From Halococcus hamelinensis 100A6 (lineage in GTDB: Archaea > Halobacteriota > Halobacteria > Halobacteriales > Halococcaceae), in the NCBI RefSeq assembly GCF_000336675.1, contig NZ_AOMB01000003.1:83973-147972 (forward strand): DNA of 64,000 nucleotides, written 5' to 3'. The translations under genes were made by a program, and so were the position numbers. The first letter of the stretch is position 1. Every line of letters begins with the position of its first letter. This document shows, piece by piece, positions 6,938-16,657 of this stretch. Under the pieces are notes generated by a model. That model did no database searches. It was not told where the DNA came from and worked only from the letters and a program-made list of their open reading frames with translations.

Positions 6938-9775
6938 TTACGATTCTGGCTCAAGCAGAGTTGAGAATATCTTTCGTTGAACGGTACGGTTAAGTTGGGA
7001 AAATGCAGAGGGAGACACCCCCAATGTTTCTGCAACCTCCGAGCCGGTGCTCTCACGTGGCGTTTCGAAATACCCACTCAGATAGGCTGTCCTCACAACC
7101 TCTAACTGTCGGTCAGTAAGTTGATCAAAGATTTGTGGACGAGCCAAATCACGAATATCGTTCGAACGCTGCCGTCCGTACTGTGTAATAAGAGACAGGT
7201 CTTTGAACTCATTTGAGAGAATGTTGTTGATAGGTCGAGTGGCCGTTGGATGTGGGACTTCTATTTTGAGGCGCATTGCTTCTGGATTCACGGATATTTC
7301 ACGGAGGATAGCTCCATGATCAATGAGCTTAGTCGCGATAAAGGGATTCGAGAATCGGAGTTGAACGCTTGAAGCACCTCCATCAGTCGATTCAGAAATC
7401 ACACGGAAATCTTCAACACCGACGATCGATATGGCCGCTTCGCGAAGGTGGTCGAGAGAATCTTGCTCAACTTTAGCGATTGCTGATATCCCTTGGGAAG
7501 TCTGTTGGAGACCTTCATCAAAACAGATGGCACAGTCAGCTGTACGCGCAAGCTGGAGCAAAACAGATTCTTTATCAGTTGTTTTGTACTCCAACTCGGT
7601 GGCAGTATCACTAAGAAGTGCATCCCGTTGCTTTGCTGCAGTAATAGCCGCAGCGATCGTTTCGCTCAACTCGTTAAGTACTGATAGCGTGGTTTCATCA
7701 AATGCCTCCTGTTGGCTTGCATAGACGGTTACAACGCCGTAGAACGCTTCTTCATGGACCAAGGGAAGGCTAAGAGCAGAACGGAATCCATGAGCAAGTG
7801 CTTCCGATCTCCAGGTCTCTGAATGAATCTTACTCGCGATATTTGAGACTACTGTCGCCTGTCGTGTTTCAGCTGCCTGAGCAGTGGGTTCCTCATGTGG
7901 CACATCTTCGGAAAATGTAGAATTGAGATACTCCATTCCTCGGCCGGCCCACGCTTGAGGAATGACCTGACCGGTACTTTCGCCTGGGAAGCCGATCCAC
8001 GCGAAATTAAACCGATCGGATGCTGTGAGACGCTCGCAAACAGCGTACTCAATTCCCTCCTGTGTTCTGGCTGTGACGAGTTCTTGGTCGATTTCTCTAA
8101 TAATATCGTTTATCCGGTTGAGCTTTGAGAGTCGACGATTCCGCTGTTGCAACTCGCGGTCTCGTTTATGGAGTTTCTCATCTCGTTGTACGCGATCAAA
8201 TGCTGCCTCAGCAGTTGCACCAAGAAGATCTGTTATTTCTCGAACAACATCGTTTAGCGAATCCGGTGTGGTTGAACTTGCAAATAGCACACCTTCATCT
8301 CCTATTGGCACTGCGAGCGAGCTCCTGAGATCACTAGGTTGAATGACTGGGCTCTCTATTCCTTCATCGGTAATCATCAATCTGCCCTCAAGGAAAGCTT
8401 GGCTGACAACGTTTTCTTCAGAGAGTTCTATCCTGGTGTCGGATTTCTGGGGTGTCTTCAGTGAGTCAGAACTGGCTGACGAGTGGAGAACATTTGTTCG
8501 CTCATCTAATGAATAGTACTCGATGTACTCTAGAGGGAGTGCTCGTCTTGCATGCTGAACAAGACTCTGAGCAATCTCTTCGCGAGATTCCGTATAAAGA
8601 AGCTCTCGAGCTAGATCATGAAGGGTTGAGAGTGCTTCTTCGCGCTGCTTTCGCGTAGTAATATCACGGCAACTGATGAGTGTTGTCCCACCGTTGATTG
8701 AAACCCGTTTTATGTTTATGAGTAGTGTGTGCTCGTCGGCGTACTTGTCTGTCACTTCTCGCTCTTTGTTAGTTATAATCCCTTTTTTATCGAGGTCATC
8801 AGTGTCAAATAGACCGTCTCCCAGTAATTCGGAGATAGTTCCAATTTCTTCGATCTCTTCAGCAGTGTAACCAAAAATAAACCGTACGTTAGGGCAGATG
8901 TACGTGAACTCACCATCATCGTCAGCAATAAGAATAGTTTCATTCATATTGTTGAGTATAACTCGGTGTAACTGCTCGGAATGCCGAAGATCACGCTCTA
9001 ACTCAACACGCTCGGAAATGTTCTTCATTGTCACCAGAACCGATCTAGCTTCTTTCTCTCCTTCAGGAGCTGCTCGTATCGAGAGATCTACGACTGAATC
9101 GCCATTAGGAGTATCGTATGTAGTTTCCAATGTTTGTGGCATTCCTAAGACAGCAGCCTCAAACGAATTTCGAATATTACGAATATCTCGCTGTTGTGTC
9201 CAAAGTGGGAGATCCCAGAGGCGCTTGTTCTTTGGCGACTTAGAGGTAGCGTCCGTCAATTCGAGAGCAGTATCGTTCATTCGATGAATAAACCCATCCG
9301 AATCAAGCAATATCGTCGCAGTAAGAGGGTCACTAAACTGTATTTCGAACTGTTCGGCTTGTTGGATTTTGTCTTCCTCTCTCTTCGCGTTGGTCAGTAC
9401 TTGCTCTACACGCTCTTGTAATTGCAAGTCTGGAATATCACCAGAGGGAACGATGTAGTCAGTTGTTCCAGCAGCGATTGCATTGCTAGCAAGGCTTTCA
9501 CTACCATTTCTCGGATAAAGAATTACTGGAAGCTGAGCATGCGTCGAACGGACGGCACGAAGCAACGATATTCCGTCCCCGTCCGGGATCGTGTAGGCGC
9601 TGACGATACAACTAATGTCACATGATTCATTTCTCAGACGACCGAGGCCTTCCTCGACCGTTTGAGCGCAGTGTAAGGTCTCAGCAGTTCCTTCAAGTGA
9701 TGTTGCAACACTACTCAACCAACTTTCAGTACCAACCAAAAGTACCGAGGGAGGGGTATAGGAATTGATGAGCAC
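6938..9775 (-). CDS. Multidomain PAS/GAF sensor with HTH_10 output and degenerate receiver
   Basis: The 945-residue cytoplasmic protein has, in order: a response-regulator-like domain (about 1-125), two PAS domains (about 145-260 and 270-375), two GAF domains (about 385-530 and 555-710), a Bat-type domain (about 715-870), and a C-terminal HTH_10 (LTDRQLEVVRTAYLSGYFETPRESTGSEVA). This is the architecture of bacterio-opsin activator proteins. The receiver lacks its phosphoacceptor: CIVSAYTIPDGDG has Ala where Asp is expected. The acidic pair and the conserved Lys are also missing. Signals probably enter through PAS/GAF ligands or cofactors. It is divergent from the zinc-ribbon/gdh operon across 115 bases, so control of that operon is plausible. 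Confidence 0.85.
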   Translation of the reverse strand: MLINSYTPPSVLLVGTESWLSSVATSLEGTAETLHCAQTVEEGLGRLRNESCDISCIVSAYTIPDGDGISLLRAVRSTHAQLPVILYPRNGSESLASNAIAAGTTDYIVPSGDIPDLQLQERVEQVLTNAKREEDKIQQAEQFEIQFSDPLTATILLDSDGFIHRMNDTALELTDATSKSPKNKRLWDLPLWTQQRDIRNIRNSFEAAVLGMPQTLETTYDTPNGDSVVDLSIRAAPEGEKEARSVLVTMKNISERVELERDLRHSEQLHRVILNNMNETILIADDDGEFTYICPNVRFIFGYTAEEIEEIGTISELLGDGLFDTDDLDKKGIITNKEREVTDKYADEHTLLINIKRVSINGGTTLISCRDITTRKQREEALSTLHDLARELLYTESREEIAQSLVQHARRALPLEYIEYYSLDERTNVLHSSASSDSLKTPQKSDTRIELSEENVVSQAFLEGRLMITDEGIESPVIQPSDLRSSLAVPIGDEGVLFASSTTPDSLNDVVREITDLLGATAEAAFDRVQRDEKLHKRDRELQQRNRRLSKLNRINDIIREIDQELVTARTQEGIEYAVCERLTASDRFNFAWIGFPGESTGQVIPQAWAGRGMEYLNSTFSEDVPHEEPTAQAAETRQATVVSNIASKIHSETWRSEALAHGFRSALSLPLVHEEAFYGVVTVYASQQEAFDETTLSVLNELSETIAAAITAAKQRDALLSDTATELEYKTTDKESVLLQLARTADCAICFDEGLQQTSQGISAIAKVEQDSLDHLREAAISIVGVEDFRVISESTDGGASSVQLRFSNPFIATKLIDHGAILREISVNPEAMRLKIEVPHPTATRPINNILSNEFKDLSLITQYGRQRSNDIRDLARPQIFDQLTDRQLEVVRTAYLSGYFETPRESTGSEVAETLGVSPSAFSQLNRTVQRKIFSTLLEPES

Positions 9776-9889
9776 GAGTGTAAGTTGGCTTACTACCTAA
9801 TAAGGCCTTACAGGCTGAAGTGTGTGTCGCGGACTCAATATGTATCTTTGAAGCACCACAGCCTTCGTGGTTTGGCAAGTATTGCGTTT

Positions 9890-10099
9890 ATGGTCACTGT
9901 GCCAAAAGACCAGAGCTCCGAAGAAGAGCAAGAGACCCGTTCAGAAGTAACGCGTGTGTGGAACGTAGGTTACGACCCGGAGGGAACGTCCGAATATGAA
10001 TGCCTCCGGTGTGGAGAGCTTGTCCTCGGAGAATCTCATCCAGGCGATTGCCCACAGTGTCACTCAATGCTTCGAAATCGCTCCATGTCCTTCGAATAA
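9890..10099 (+). CDS. Rubrerythrin-like zinc-ribbon protein
   Basis: The 69-residue acidic protein has two CxxC pairs (C38/C41 and C54/C57) in [22 protein letters not shown], a rubredoxin-like or zinc-ribbon knuckle. It belongs to the small rubrerythrin-like proteins common in haloarchaea. The ATG at 9890 is chosen because the preceding open frame is not acidic and has no homology-like character. The glutamate dehydrogenase gene follows after 14 bases, so the two form an operon. The metal could be Zn or Fe. The role is unknown, possibly redox or regulatory. Confidence 0.75.
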   Translation: MVTVPKDQSSEEEQETRSEVTRVWNVGYDPEGTSEYECLRCGELVLGESHPGDCPQCHSMLRNRSMSFE

Positions 10100-10100
10100 G

Positions 10101-10108
10101 AGGAGGAG
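10101..10108 (+). promoter_or_regulatory. Strong Shine-Dalgarno before glutamate dehydrogenase
   Basis: AGGAGGAG ends 5 bases before the ATG at 10114. It decides that start against upstream in-frame alternatives reaching back to 10000. Strong leaders of this kind are typical of internal operon genes in haloarchaea, where first genes are often leaderless. Confidence 0.75.
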
Positions 10109-10113
10109 ACCCC

Positions 10114-11412
10114 ATGTCATCAGAAACTCCCCAATCGGCAATAAAATCGACCGTCTCGCCACCCGAACAGAGTAATGAATCGGCCATTGAAACCGCTCGT
10201 CAGCAGTTAGAGCAGGCGGCTGCACATATCGACCTTAACCAAGGGATCGCTGAGCGACTAAAGCACCCTCGCCACGTCCACCGGGTGTCTCTTCCACTCG
10301 AACGTGATAATGGAGAACTCGAAGTACTGACCGGATATCGTGTCCAGCATGACAGTGTGCGCGGTCCGTACAAAGGGGGCCTCCGCTATCATCCTGAAGT
10401 TAGTGAGGCAGAATGTACTGGCCTAGCGATGTGGATGACGTGGAAGACTGCGGTTATGGATCTTCCATTCGGCGGCGCGAAGGGCGGTGTCGTTGTCAAT
10501 CCAAAGTCCCTGAGCGAAGGAGAAAAAGAGCGGCTCACTCGTCGATTAGCGCAGGAGCTCCGGGAGAGCATCGGTCCCTTGCAAGACATTCCAGCACCAG
10601 ATATGGGAACTGATGCTCAGACGATGGGCTGGCTCATGGATGCGTATAGTATGCAACAGGGGGAAACCTCACCTGGTGTCGTCACCGGCAAGCCACCAGT
10701 TATCGGCGGAAGCTATGGACGCGAGGAAGCACCTGGTCGGAGTGTTGCAATTATCACGCGAGAGGTTTGTGATTACTACAATCATCCTTTAGAAGGAGCG
10801 ACAGTCGCTGTGCAGGGGTTTGGAAGTGTGGGTGCAAACGCTGCTCGATTACTCGATAGTTGGGGAGCGACCGTCATCGCGGTAAGCGACGTCAATGGTG
10901 TTGCATATGACGGTGATGGGATCGACGTTCAAAGAATCCCTTCGCATGATGAAGAGCCGGAATCAGTCACAAAATATGCGAACGAGGTTCTATCTGCAGC
11001 GAAATTATTCGAAATCGATGTAGATGTTCTCATTCCCGCTGCAGTTGGGAACGTCATCACTCAAGATAACGCGGATACGCTCCAAGCAGACATTATCGTA
11101 GAAGGGGCAAACGGCCCCACAACCTCCATAGGAGACGAAATTCTTAGAGAGCGCAATATCCCTGTCATCCCAGACATTCTCGCAAATGCTGGGGGTGTGA
11201 CTGTCAGCTACTTCGAATGGCTACAGGATATCAATCGTCGACCATGGTCGCTTGAGGAGGTCAATAACGAACTAGAAAAGGAGATGTTGACCGCATGGAA
11301 CGAAGTCAGAACGGAAGTTGAAAAGAGGAATGTATCGTGGCGTGATGCTGCATACATCGTTGCTCTTTCTCGTCTGGCAGAAGCCCACGAAGCCCGTGGT
11401 CTCTGGCCGTAA
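10114..11412 (+). CDS. gdhB: Glutamate dehydrogenase (Glu/Leu/Phe/Val dehydrogenase family)
   Basis: The 432-residue enzyme interconverts glutamate and 2-oxoglutarate plus ammonia with NAD(P). Landmarks are the substrate site YKGGLRYHP, the catalytic-lysine region [23 protein letters not shown], the Rossmann motif [10 protein letters not shown], and EGANGPTT with [15 protein letters not shown] near the C-terminus. Length and motif order are those of intact archaeal GDH. It lies 14 bases after the zinc-ribbon gene. It links nitrogen assimilation or glutamate catabolism to the sensor gene that diverges upstream. Confidence 0.93.
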   Translation: MSSETPQSAIKSTVSPPEQSNESAIETARQQLEQAAAHIDLNQGIAERLKHPRHVHRVSLPLERDNGELEVLTGYRVQHDSVRGPYKGGLRYHPEVSEAECTGLAMWMTWKTAVMDLPFGGAKGGVVVNPKSLSEGEKERLTRRLAQELRESIGPLQDIPAPDMGTDAQTMGWLMDAYSMQQGETSPGVVTGKPPVIGGSYGREEAPGRSVAIITREVCDYYNHPLEGATVAVQGFGSVGANAARLLDSWGATVIAVSDVNGVAYDGDGIDVQRIPSHDEEPESVTKYANEVLSAAKLFEIDVDVLIPAAVGNVITQDNADTLQADIIVEGANGPTTSIGDEILRERNIPVIPDILANAGGVTVSYFEWLQDINRRPWSLEEVNNELEKEMLTAWNEVRTEVEKRNVSWRDAAYIVALSRLAEAHEARGLWP

Positions 11413-11470
11413 TATGCGATCGGTGCTCGCGAGATTCGCTTCTTCGGCTTTTGGCTAAGCAACTTCTGTC

Positions 11471-12649
11471 TCAGAAGCCGAGATCAAGCATCCGATTGCC
11501 GGCAAGTAACAGGCAAATCACCAGGAGAAACACGAGAAATGTCCCAAAAGCGACTCCCCAACCAGCAGCATCCGCGATCGTTCCTATGACGACGCTCCCA
11601 GTTGCACTCATCATCATATAGGTCGTCCGCACGAGACCGAATCCAGCACCTCGCTCGGCACTCGAAAGGTTATCTACAAAACGCGGGAGGAGTGCTGCAC
11701 CCCATCCCATCGAGACGCCAACGAGAATGATTCCAACGAGCAGAACTAGTAACTTCGATCCAATAAGGAGCAGTCCGAATCCCCCGATCCCGAGAACTGC
11801 ACACAGCCCCCCAATCTCTTCACGACCGTATCGATCCGATAGCGATCCAATTCCGGGTTGTGTGAGTCCCTGTATTACGAAGTATGTCGAAAACAGCGTA
11901 CTAGCGAACGTTACCGAGTACCCATGATACGCGATCAGAAACGTCGGAAGAAACGATGCTGTCGCCTGCCAAATAAACTCGAATAAAAACGCCAGCAGAG
12001 CAGTGAACGCAATTTTTCGCCGGGAGAGCAACTCGATGACCGGTTTGAGCGCGAACCGATCACCCATTGGCTGTGTGGGCCGTGCGGGTTCTGTTGGGCG
12101 TACTTTCCACTGAAAGAGAATGAATACTGGTAAGGCGGCCACAGCTCCGAGGGCGATTGCAGCCCGCCAGCCAAGCCACTGACTCACAGCTGCCGCTGCG
12201 ATTGGAGCTATCAACCCAGCGAGTGGTGCACCGGAATTGTGGAGACCGATCGCAGTGCCGATGTTGTTCAGTTTCCGGGTAAGGAGTGTCGTTGCAACGC
12301 TATAGTGCAGCCCTGCAACACCGCCTAAAAGGAGTGTAAGGGCGATGAAAATAGGCATCGATGGCGAGAGTGCAAGCAGGCCACTGACGACTGTTGTGAG
12401 TCCAACTGCGGCGAGGATGATACGTCGCTCGCCGTATCGGTCAGCGAGAACACCGCTCGGAAACTGCACAAACGCGTACGCCATCCAGAGACCAGTCAGA
12501 GCCAGTCCAAGGATACCGCTTGAGGAATCGAATGTATCGACGATTTCCGGCACTACTGGACTGATGACCAATCGAGCGACCATTGTCGCGAAAAACGCCA
12601 GCGTACAGAGTACAACGAGAGTAACTCGATAGTCCCATACTCGCTTCAC
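11471..12649 (-). CDS. MFS transporter
   Basis: The 392-residue protein has about twelve hydrophobic segments. The MFS motif A follows TM2 (GVLADRYGERRIILAA), and its counterpart lies in the second half (GSLSDRYGREEIGGL). The short cytoplasmic loop between TM6 and TM7 contains VRPTEPARPTQPMGDR. Overall it resembles drug/metabolite or nitrate-type exchangers of the haloarchaeal MFS. The substrate cannot be read from sequence. It converges on gdhB with a 58-base spacer and stands alone as a transcription unit. Confidence 0.88.
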   Translation of the reverse strand: MKRVWDYRVTLVVLCTLAFFATMVARLVISPVVPEIVDTFDSSSGILGLALTGLWMAYAFVQFPSGVLADRYGERRIILAAVGLTTVVSGLLALSPSMPIFIALTLLLGGVAGLHYSVATTLLTRKLNNIGTAIGLHNSGAPLAGLIAPIAAAAVSQWLGWRAAIALGAVAALPVFILFQWKVRPTEPARPTQPMGDRFALKPVIELLSRRKIAFTALLAFLFEFIWQATASFLPTFLIAYHGYSVTFASTLFSTYFVIQGLTQPGIGSLSDRYGREEIGGLCAVLGIGGFGLLLIGSKLLVLLVGIILVGVSMGWGAALLPRFVDNLSSAERGAGFGLVRTTYMMMSATGSVVIGTIADAAGWGVAFGTFLVFLLVICLLLAGNRMLDLGF

Positions 12650-13312
12650 TATCTGCGTTATCCCCTTGAGATGGGAAAACGTGCTGACTTACCGCAGCAT
12701 TTATCAAAATTTTTATGCTCATATGCTTTAGTCGAGTGCATTAGATTTCTTGATTGATGTGATTGGTATTGTATTAGTTATTACTTCGGTATCCAAACGT
12801 CAATTCATCCTGAGTGCAGTGTCTCTGAACACTTGTTCCGCAAATTCAGAAATCCCATATTTCCTGCCAGCAGCCATTAGGCCACTAACAGGGTGGTACT
12901 ACACCTCTTCCTAATCACTGATTGGGTCCGTGCAACTACTGGTGAGTCACCGATATGGGCTTGAACAGTTCTATCGCGAAATCATATCCTCCTAAACGCT
13001 GTGTGTGCCTTCGTTTACTGTGAGATTATCACAAGACCCGAGATAAGTCTGCAACTCCCAGAACACATTCTGATGTATCCCCCAGTCTTAGAAGTGGAGA
13101 CTAATGCTCTCAATGCACAGAATAGCTGGTGACTTCTCTCCGAATACAGATTCTGTCGATTCTCAAATTCTGTCACCCCTGTCAGTAATCACTAGTTTAC
13201 TAATGGAGGGAATGAGAAATGGGCAAACGAGTGATCGCGTGTGAGACTTAGTTAGTAAACGTACTGATTTGGCTTTGTCGCTGCCGCTGCATACCGAATA
13301 ATGTCTGAATCC
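12650..13312. other. 660-base non-coding stretch with gene debris
   Basis: The region is AT-richer than its neighbours and has no intact gene. A minus-strand frame around 12805-12890 reads MAAGRKYGISEFAEQVFRDT and then stops, and may be the tail of a lost gene. One copy of the window's dispersed repeat lies at 13090-13160. Confidence 0.4.
13090..13160 (+). repeat. Dispersed repeat, copy 1
   Basis: The core GAAGTGGAGACT and CTCTCAATGCAC is followed by ACAGATTCTG and CGATTC. It matches copy 4 (near 50857-50937) over about 75 bases, including the distal ACAGATTCTGYCGATTC. See the finding on dispersed repeats. Confidence 0.6.
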
Positions 13313-14068
13313 TTATTGGACTGTGAGTCCTCCATCAATAGTCAGCGGATGTCCCATCACGAACGAGGAGTCATCCGAACAGAGCCAAACGACCGCTTGG
13401 GCAATTTCCTCAGGGGTACCTAACCGACCAGCAGGTACACCCGCTGTTATTTGTTCCATCATTTCGGGGTCAGCCTCGCCAGCCCGCTGTACCATCGGGG
13501 TATCAATAACGCCCGGACAGACAGCATTGATTCGGATATTTTCATCCGCGTAGTCTAATGTAGCCTTTCGCGTTAATCCAATAACGCCGTGCTTGCTGGC
13601 GACGTAGGGTGATCCGCCGCTACCGGTCAGCCCGGAAATGGAAGCGGTGTTGACAATGCTTCCCTTCCCTTGCTTGAGCATCTCCGGTATCTCGCGCTTC
13701 ATACATCGCCAGACGCCTTTCAGGTTGACACCAATTACCTGATCCCAGTTCTCCTCAGAGTGTTCAGCCAGCAGAACGCTATCGCCTTCGACCCCAGCAT
13801 TGTTGTGAGCAAAATCGAGTCGCCCATATTGGTCAATGGCTTCTTGCACCATCTGGTCGACATCTTCCTGCTCAGTAACATCTGTTCGAATGAATGTTGC
13901 CTTTCCCTCTTTTTCTTGAATCATCTCAACGGTTTCATTTCCACCGTCTTCGAAGATGTCGGCGACGACCACGCTAGCCCCCTCTTCAGCAAAGCGCAGT
14001 GCTGATTGCCGTCCGATTCCCGACCCCGCTCCGGTCACGACCGCTACTCCCTCCTTTACTCCTTTCAT
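13313..14068 (-). CDS. SDR family oxidoreductase (copy 1)
   Basis: The 251-residue classical short-chain dehydrogenase has the cofactor motif TGAGSGIG (residues 12-19) and an acidic residue after beta-2 (VVVADIFED) that suggests an NAD(H) preference. It also has HNNAG, catalytic S/Y/K with Y155 and K159 in YVASK, and NAVCPG. It resembles glucose 1-dehydrogenase or 3-oxoacyl reductase-like SDRs; the substrate is not predictable. It is closely similar to the SDR at 31402-32148. It is monocistronic, with a long intergenic region on each side. Confidence 0.9.
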   Translation of the reverse strand: MKGVKEGVAVVTGAGSGIGRQSALRFAEEGASVVVADIFEDGGNETVEMIQEKEGKATFIRTDVTEQEDVDQMVQEAIDQYGRLDFAHNNAGVEGDSVLLAEHSEENWDQVIGVNLKGVWRCMKREIPEMLKQGKGSIVNTASISGLTGSGGSPYVASKHGVIGLTRKATLDYADENIRINAVCPGVIDTPMVQRAGEADPEMMEQITAGVPAGRLGTPEEIAQAVVWLCSDDSSFVMGHPLTIDGGLTVQ

Positions 14069-14432
14069 GGATTTTGGTTCCTATCCCATATGTATGAGAC
14101 AACATAACAATTGGCGTGAACCGTATAGAAGGTTTCGTCTATCATAGACGTCCTGAGTAGCCGTTCTCAACAATGTGGTAGAGCGTTCTTAGGGAATCGA
14201 AAAGTAAGGTATCAGAGCACCCTCTGGACATCGATATAAGGGGTTAGCGACCGTGTACTTCGCGTTCCCTGTGAGGGGGCTATGTTAGCAATTCTTCCTC
14301 GTTGCCTTGATATCGAACACTTTGTAGCAAGTGACGTGTAATCCACTAATATCGTTCTCACTATGGAATGATAGCACTCCATTAGGACAAAACTGTCCTA
14401 CTTAATCGGAGATAGCACTCGCCGATAGAGTT
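14069..14432. other. 360-base intergenic region
   Basis: No gene is readable. The only notable structure is the inverted repeat at 14383-14400 close to the end of the upstream gene. Confidence 0.4.
14383..14400 (-). terminator. Inverted repeat, possible terminator or operator
   Basis: TAGGACA, a 4-base loop AAAC, then TGTCCTA: a perfect 7-bp stem. It lies 33 bases beyond the stop of the leftward gene ending at 14433. No strong T-run follows, so an operator is an alternative reading. Confidence 0.35.
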
Positions 14433-14849
14433 CTACAACTCTTTGAGTAGCACACGGAGGGCAATGGCGACCGTTTCAAAACTGGCGAGATCAAGTCCAT
14501 CAGTCGTAAGAATGATGCCCTGGTCGCCAACGATGACGCGGCTGATGAATCCCTCGGAGAACACGCGAATAGTGAATTCGTACGTGCCGATATCAGGTTC
14601 GCTGTCCGGGTCCGTTTCAAGCCCTCTATACGTCTCCTTGGAATCAAACCCGAGACGTTCGTTATCGACAAATGATCGTTTCGCCTTGCGTGCCTGCTCT
14701 CTATCGTTCTCGTAGAGGTCGCTCCGGAGATAGAGCATCTCGAAGTCAGTAGGCGTGAAATGGATTACACTTCGGAGTGAATCACCGATACCAGTTCGAC
14801 AAATGCTAACAACACCCTCCACAAATTCATTTGACAACTCCTCTTTCAT
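14433..14849 (-). CDS. Conserved haloarchaeal protein (DUF7522-like)
   Basis: The 138-residue protein begins with VEGVVSICRTGIGDSLRSVIHF and continues DFEMLYLRSDLYENDREQA, NERLGF, and a C-terminal YEFTIRVFSEGFISRVIVGDQG. This pattern recurs in a haloarchaeal family of unknown function, often near regulators. The ATG at 14849 (MKEELSNEF) is preferred; the open frame continues upstream to 14921 with non-acidic sequence. No catalytic residues are apparent. It may be a small sensory or scaffolding domain. Confidence 0.65.
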   Translation of the reverse strand: MKEELSNEFVEGVVSICRTGIGDSLRSVIHFTPTDFEMLYLRSDLYENDREQARKAKRSFVDNERLGFDSKETYRGLETDPDSEPDIGTYEFTIRVFSEGFISRVIVGDQGIILTTDGLDLASFETVAIALRVLLKEL

Positions 14850-14987
14850 GTCAATGAAATGGTTGGCTCTGATAATAACTCTATCGCCAGGACGCGAAAT
14901 ACGTATCCAGAACTTACCCAACCGAACAAGGTAGAGATATTCAAATTTATCTGTTAGATCAATCGTCGAATGAAAGATGTGATCCCC

Positions 14988-15950
14988 TCAAAACAGGAAA
15001 TCGACAACCCAATTTACAGCATTCAAAACGACGAGAATGCCGCCCTCTACTCGGGAGAGTTCGTTCCGAGTTCTGAACAAGAAACTCACAATGAGGACGA
15101 TCCCAAGTAACCACCACATACTTTCAATCGCAGTAGATGCAACGGAAAGTGGTCGAATAACAGAAGCCAACCCTAGCACACCTAAGAAATTGAAGACACA
15201 ACTACCAACAAGATTTCCTGCCGACATCCCGGCTCTCCCGTGTCGAATTGCAACGACTGAGGTAGCGAACTCCGGCATTGACGTGCCAGCAGCAACGATC
15301 GTTACACCGATTACCCATTCGGAAACCCCGACATCCCGCGCAAGGTTTACTGCCGCGAGAACGAGCAAGTGGGCTCCAAGAACTACGACTGCGATCCCGA
15401 CGATCAGTCGAATAACATCGAACCAATTGAATGAAGTCGTAGGTGTTTCCTCGACTGCGATATATTCGCTGTCGCTTCGAACTAATACGACAATATATCC
15501 GCCCAAAAATGCGAGCAACACGCTCCCTTCGAGACGAGAGACCTGTAGGTCCCACAATAGTACAAAAACCAACACAGTTGCTCCGAAGAGCACGGTATTA
15601 TCACGTCGCAGAAGATCCCTCGAAATCGGAAGTGCGCGCATGAGGGCTGCTCCACCAAGAACGAAACCGAGATTGAGAATGTTGGAGCCGACGACGTTGC
15701 CGACGGAAATATCTGCCTTCCCGACGAGCGCGGCGTCGAGCGTCACGGCAAATTCGGGGGCGGACGTTCCGAAAGCGACGATCGTGAGCCCCACGATGAG
15801 TTCTGAGACACGGAATCGCCGAGCGATCCGACTTGCTCCGTTGACGAACTGTGATGCACCGACCCATAGTCCGAAGGCACCGATGGCGAGAAGTATGAGA
15901 TCGACAATCGTTTCCGGGACGGTCATGAGCGTCGACAAGACGAGCCACAT
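14988..15950 (-). CDS. Sodium/calcium exchanger family protein
   Basis: The 320-residue protein has about ten membrane segments arranged as two inverted halves. Each half carries an alpha-repeat: VGLTIVAFGTSAPEFAVT near residue 55 and IGVTIVAAGTSMPEFATS near residue 218, with the ion-binding acidic residues intact. GSNILNLGFVLGG and GSCVFNFLGVLG follow as expected. This is a YrbG-like CaCA antiporter exchanging Ca2+ for Na+ or H+ at the cytoplasmic membrane. An internal ATG at 15926 is an equally good start. Confidence 0.92.
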   Translation of the reverse strand: MWLVLSTLMTVPETIVDLILLAIGAFGLWVGASQFVNGASRIARRFRVSELIVGLTIVAFGTSAPEFAVTLDAALVGKADISVGNVVGSNILNLGFVLGGAALMRALPISRDLLRRDNTVLFGATVLVFVLLWDLQVSRLEGSVLLAFLGGYIVVLVRSDSEYIAVEETPTTSFNWFDVIRLIVGIAVVVLGAHLLVLAAVNLARDVGVSEWVIGVTIVAAGTSMPEFATSVVAIRHGRAGMSAGNLVGSCVFNFLGVLGLASVIRPLSVASTAIESMWWLLGIVLIVSFLFRTRNELSRVEGGILVVLNAVNWVVDFLF

Positions 15951-16080
15951 CCCCAGGAGAGTCGGACGTGCTTCCGGACTACGGGCAGTGACAGCGCTGT
16001 GCTAGTCCGTCGCGAAAGGGGCGAAGGTAGTACGTGTTTTGGCTTCCGGACCGGATACTCGAATCGATGGGTTCGGCTCA

Positions 16081-16566
16081 TTATTCACCACGGAGATTCT
16101 GCGAGACGAACTCGGAGAACAGTTGGGTTACGTCGCTGCGGACCAACTCTTCACTGACGACAGCGAGACCGATAGCACCGATTTCTACGGCGATGCGCGT
16201 GAGGTCATCACTGTCGTTGGCGAAAATGGTAACGACCACGTTTCGCTCGCCGGTTGCGAGCTCGCGCACACCGATGACGCCGGAAACATCCAGCGCTTGA
16301 TCGCTCAACATAGCGCGGTCGGTGATCGGTGCGGTACAGACGATTCGGACGTGTAGCTGGTAGCCCACCTGTTCGTAATCGACTGCGGCGCGGTACGCCA
16401 TGATGATGTCTTGGCGTTCTAGCCGTTGGATACACTTTCGAACCGTACTCGGCGATGGCGACGACGACACCCGTTCGGCGATGTCACTTGAGGAGGTTCC
16501 TCGTGCATCGTGTTGTAGCTCGTGGAGGATTTGACGGTCCAATTCATCTATTCCCTGCAGAGTCAT
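16081..16566 (-). CDS. Lrp/AsnC family transcriptional regulator
   Basis: The 161-residue protein has an N-terminal HTH (LDRQILHELQHDARGTSSSDIAERV, then STVRKCIQRLERQDII) and a C-terminal RAM-type alpha/beta domain (LHVRIVCTAPITDR, VIGVRELATGERNVVVTIFA). Members bind DNA as octamers or dimers, and small ligands act on the RAM domain. It lies at the end of the Mrp antiporter operon on the same strand, 91 bases after the preceding gene, and may be separately transcribed. Its target is unknown, with the Mrp operon one candidate. Confidence 0.88.
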   Translation of the reverse strand: MTLQGIDELDRQILHELQHDARGTSSSDIAERVSSSPSPSTVRKCIQRLERQDIIMAYRAAVDYEQVGYQLHVRIVCTAPITDRAMLSDQALDVSGVIGVRELATGERNVVVTIFANDSDDLTRIAVEIGAIGLAVVSEELVRSDVTQLFSEFVSQNLRGE

Positions 16567-16657
16567 GTGATCTCCTCAGCGATGGTTCGTGGACCGATGA
16601 CGGTATAAGTATCCGACCGGCATCGTTCACTCATTCCGAGCCCCGATCCCCCGTCGG

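Noticed and set aside
15037..16005. A 322-codon frame antisense to the Na/Ca exchanger
   Set aside because: Low-complexity Thr/Pro/Arg-rich translation and no family features.
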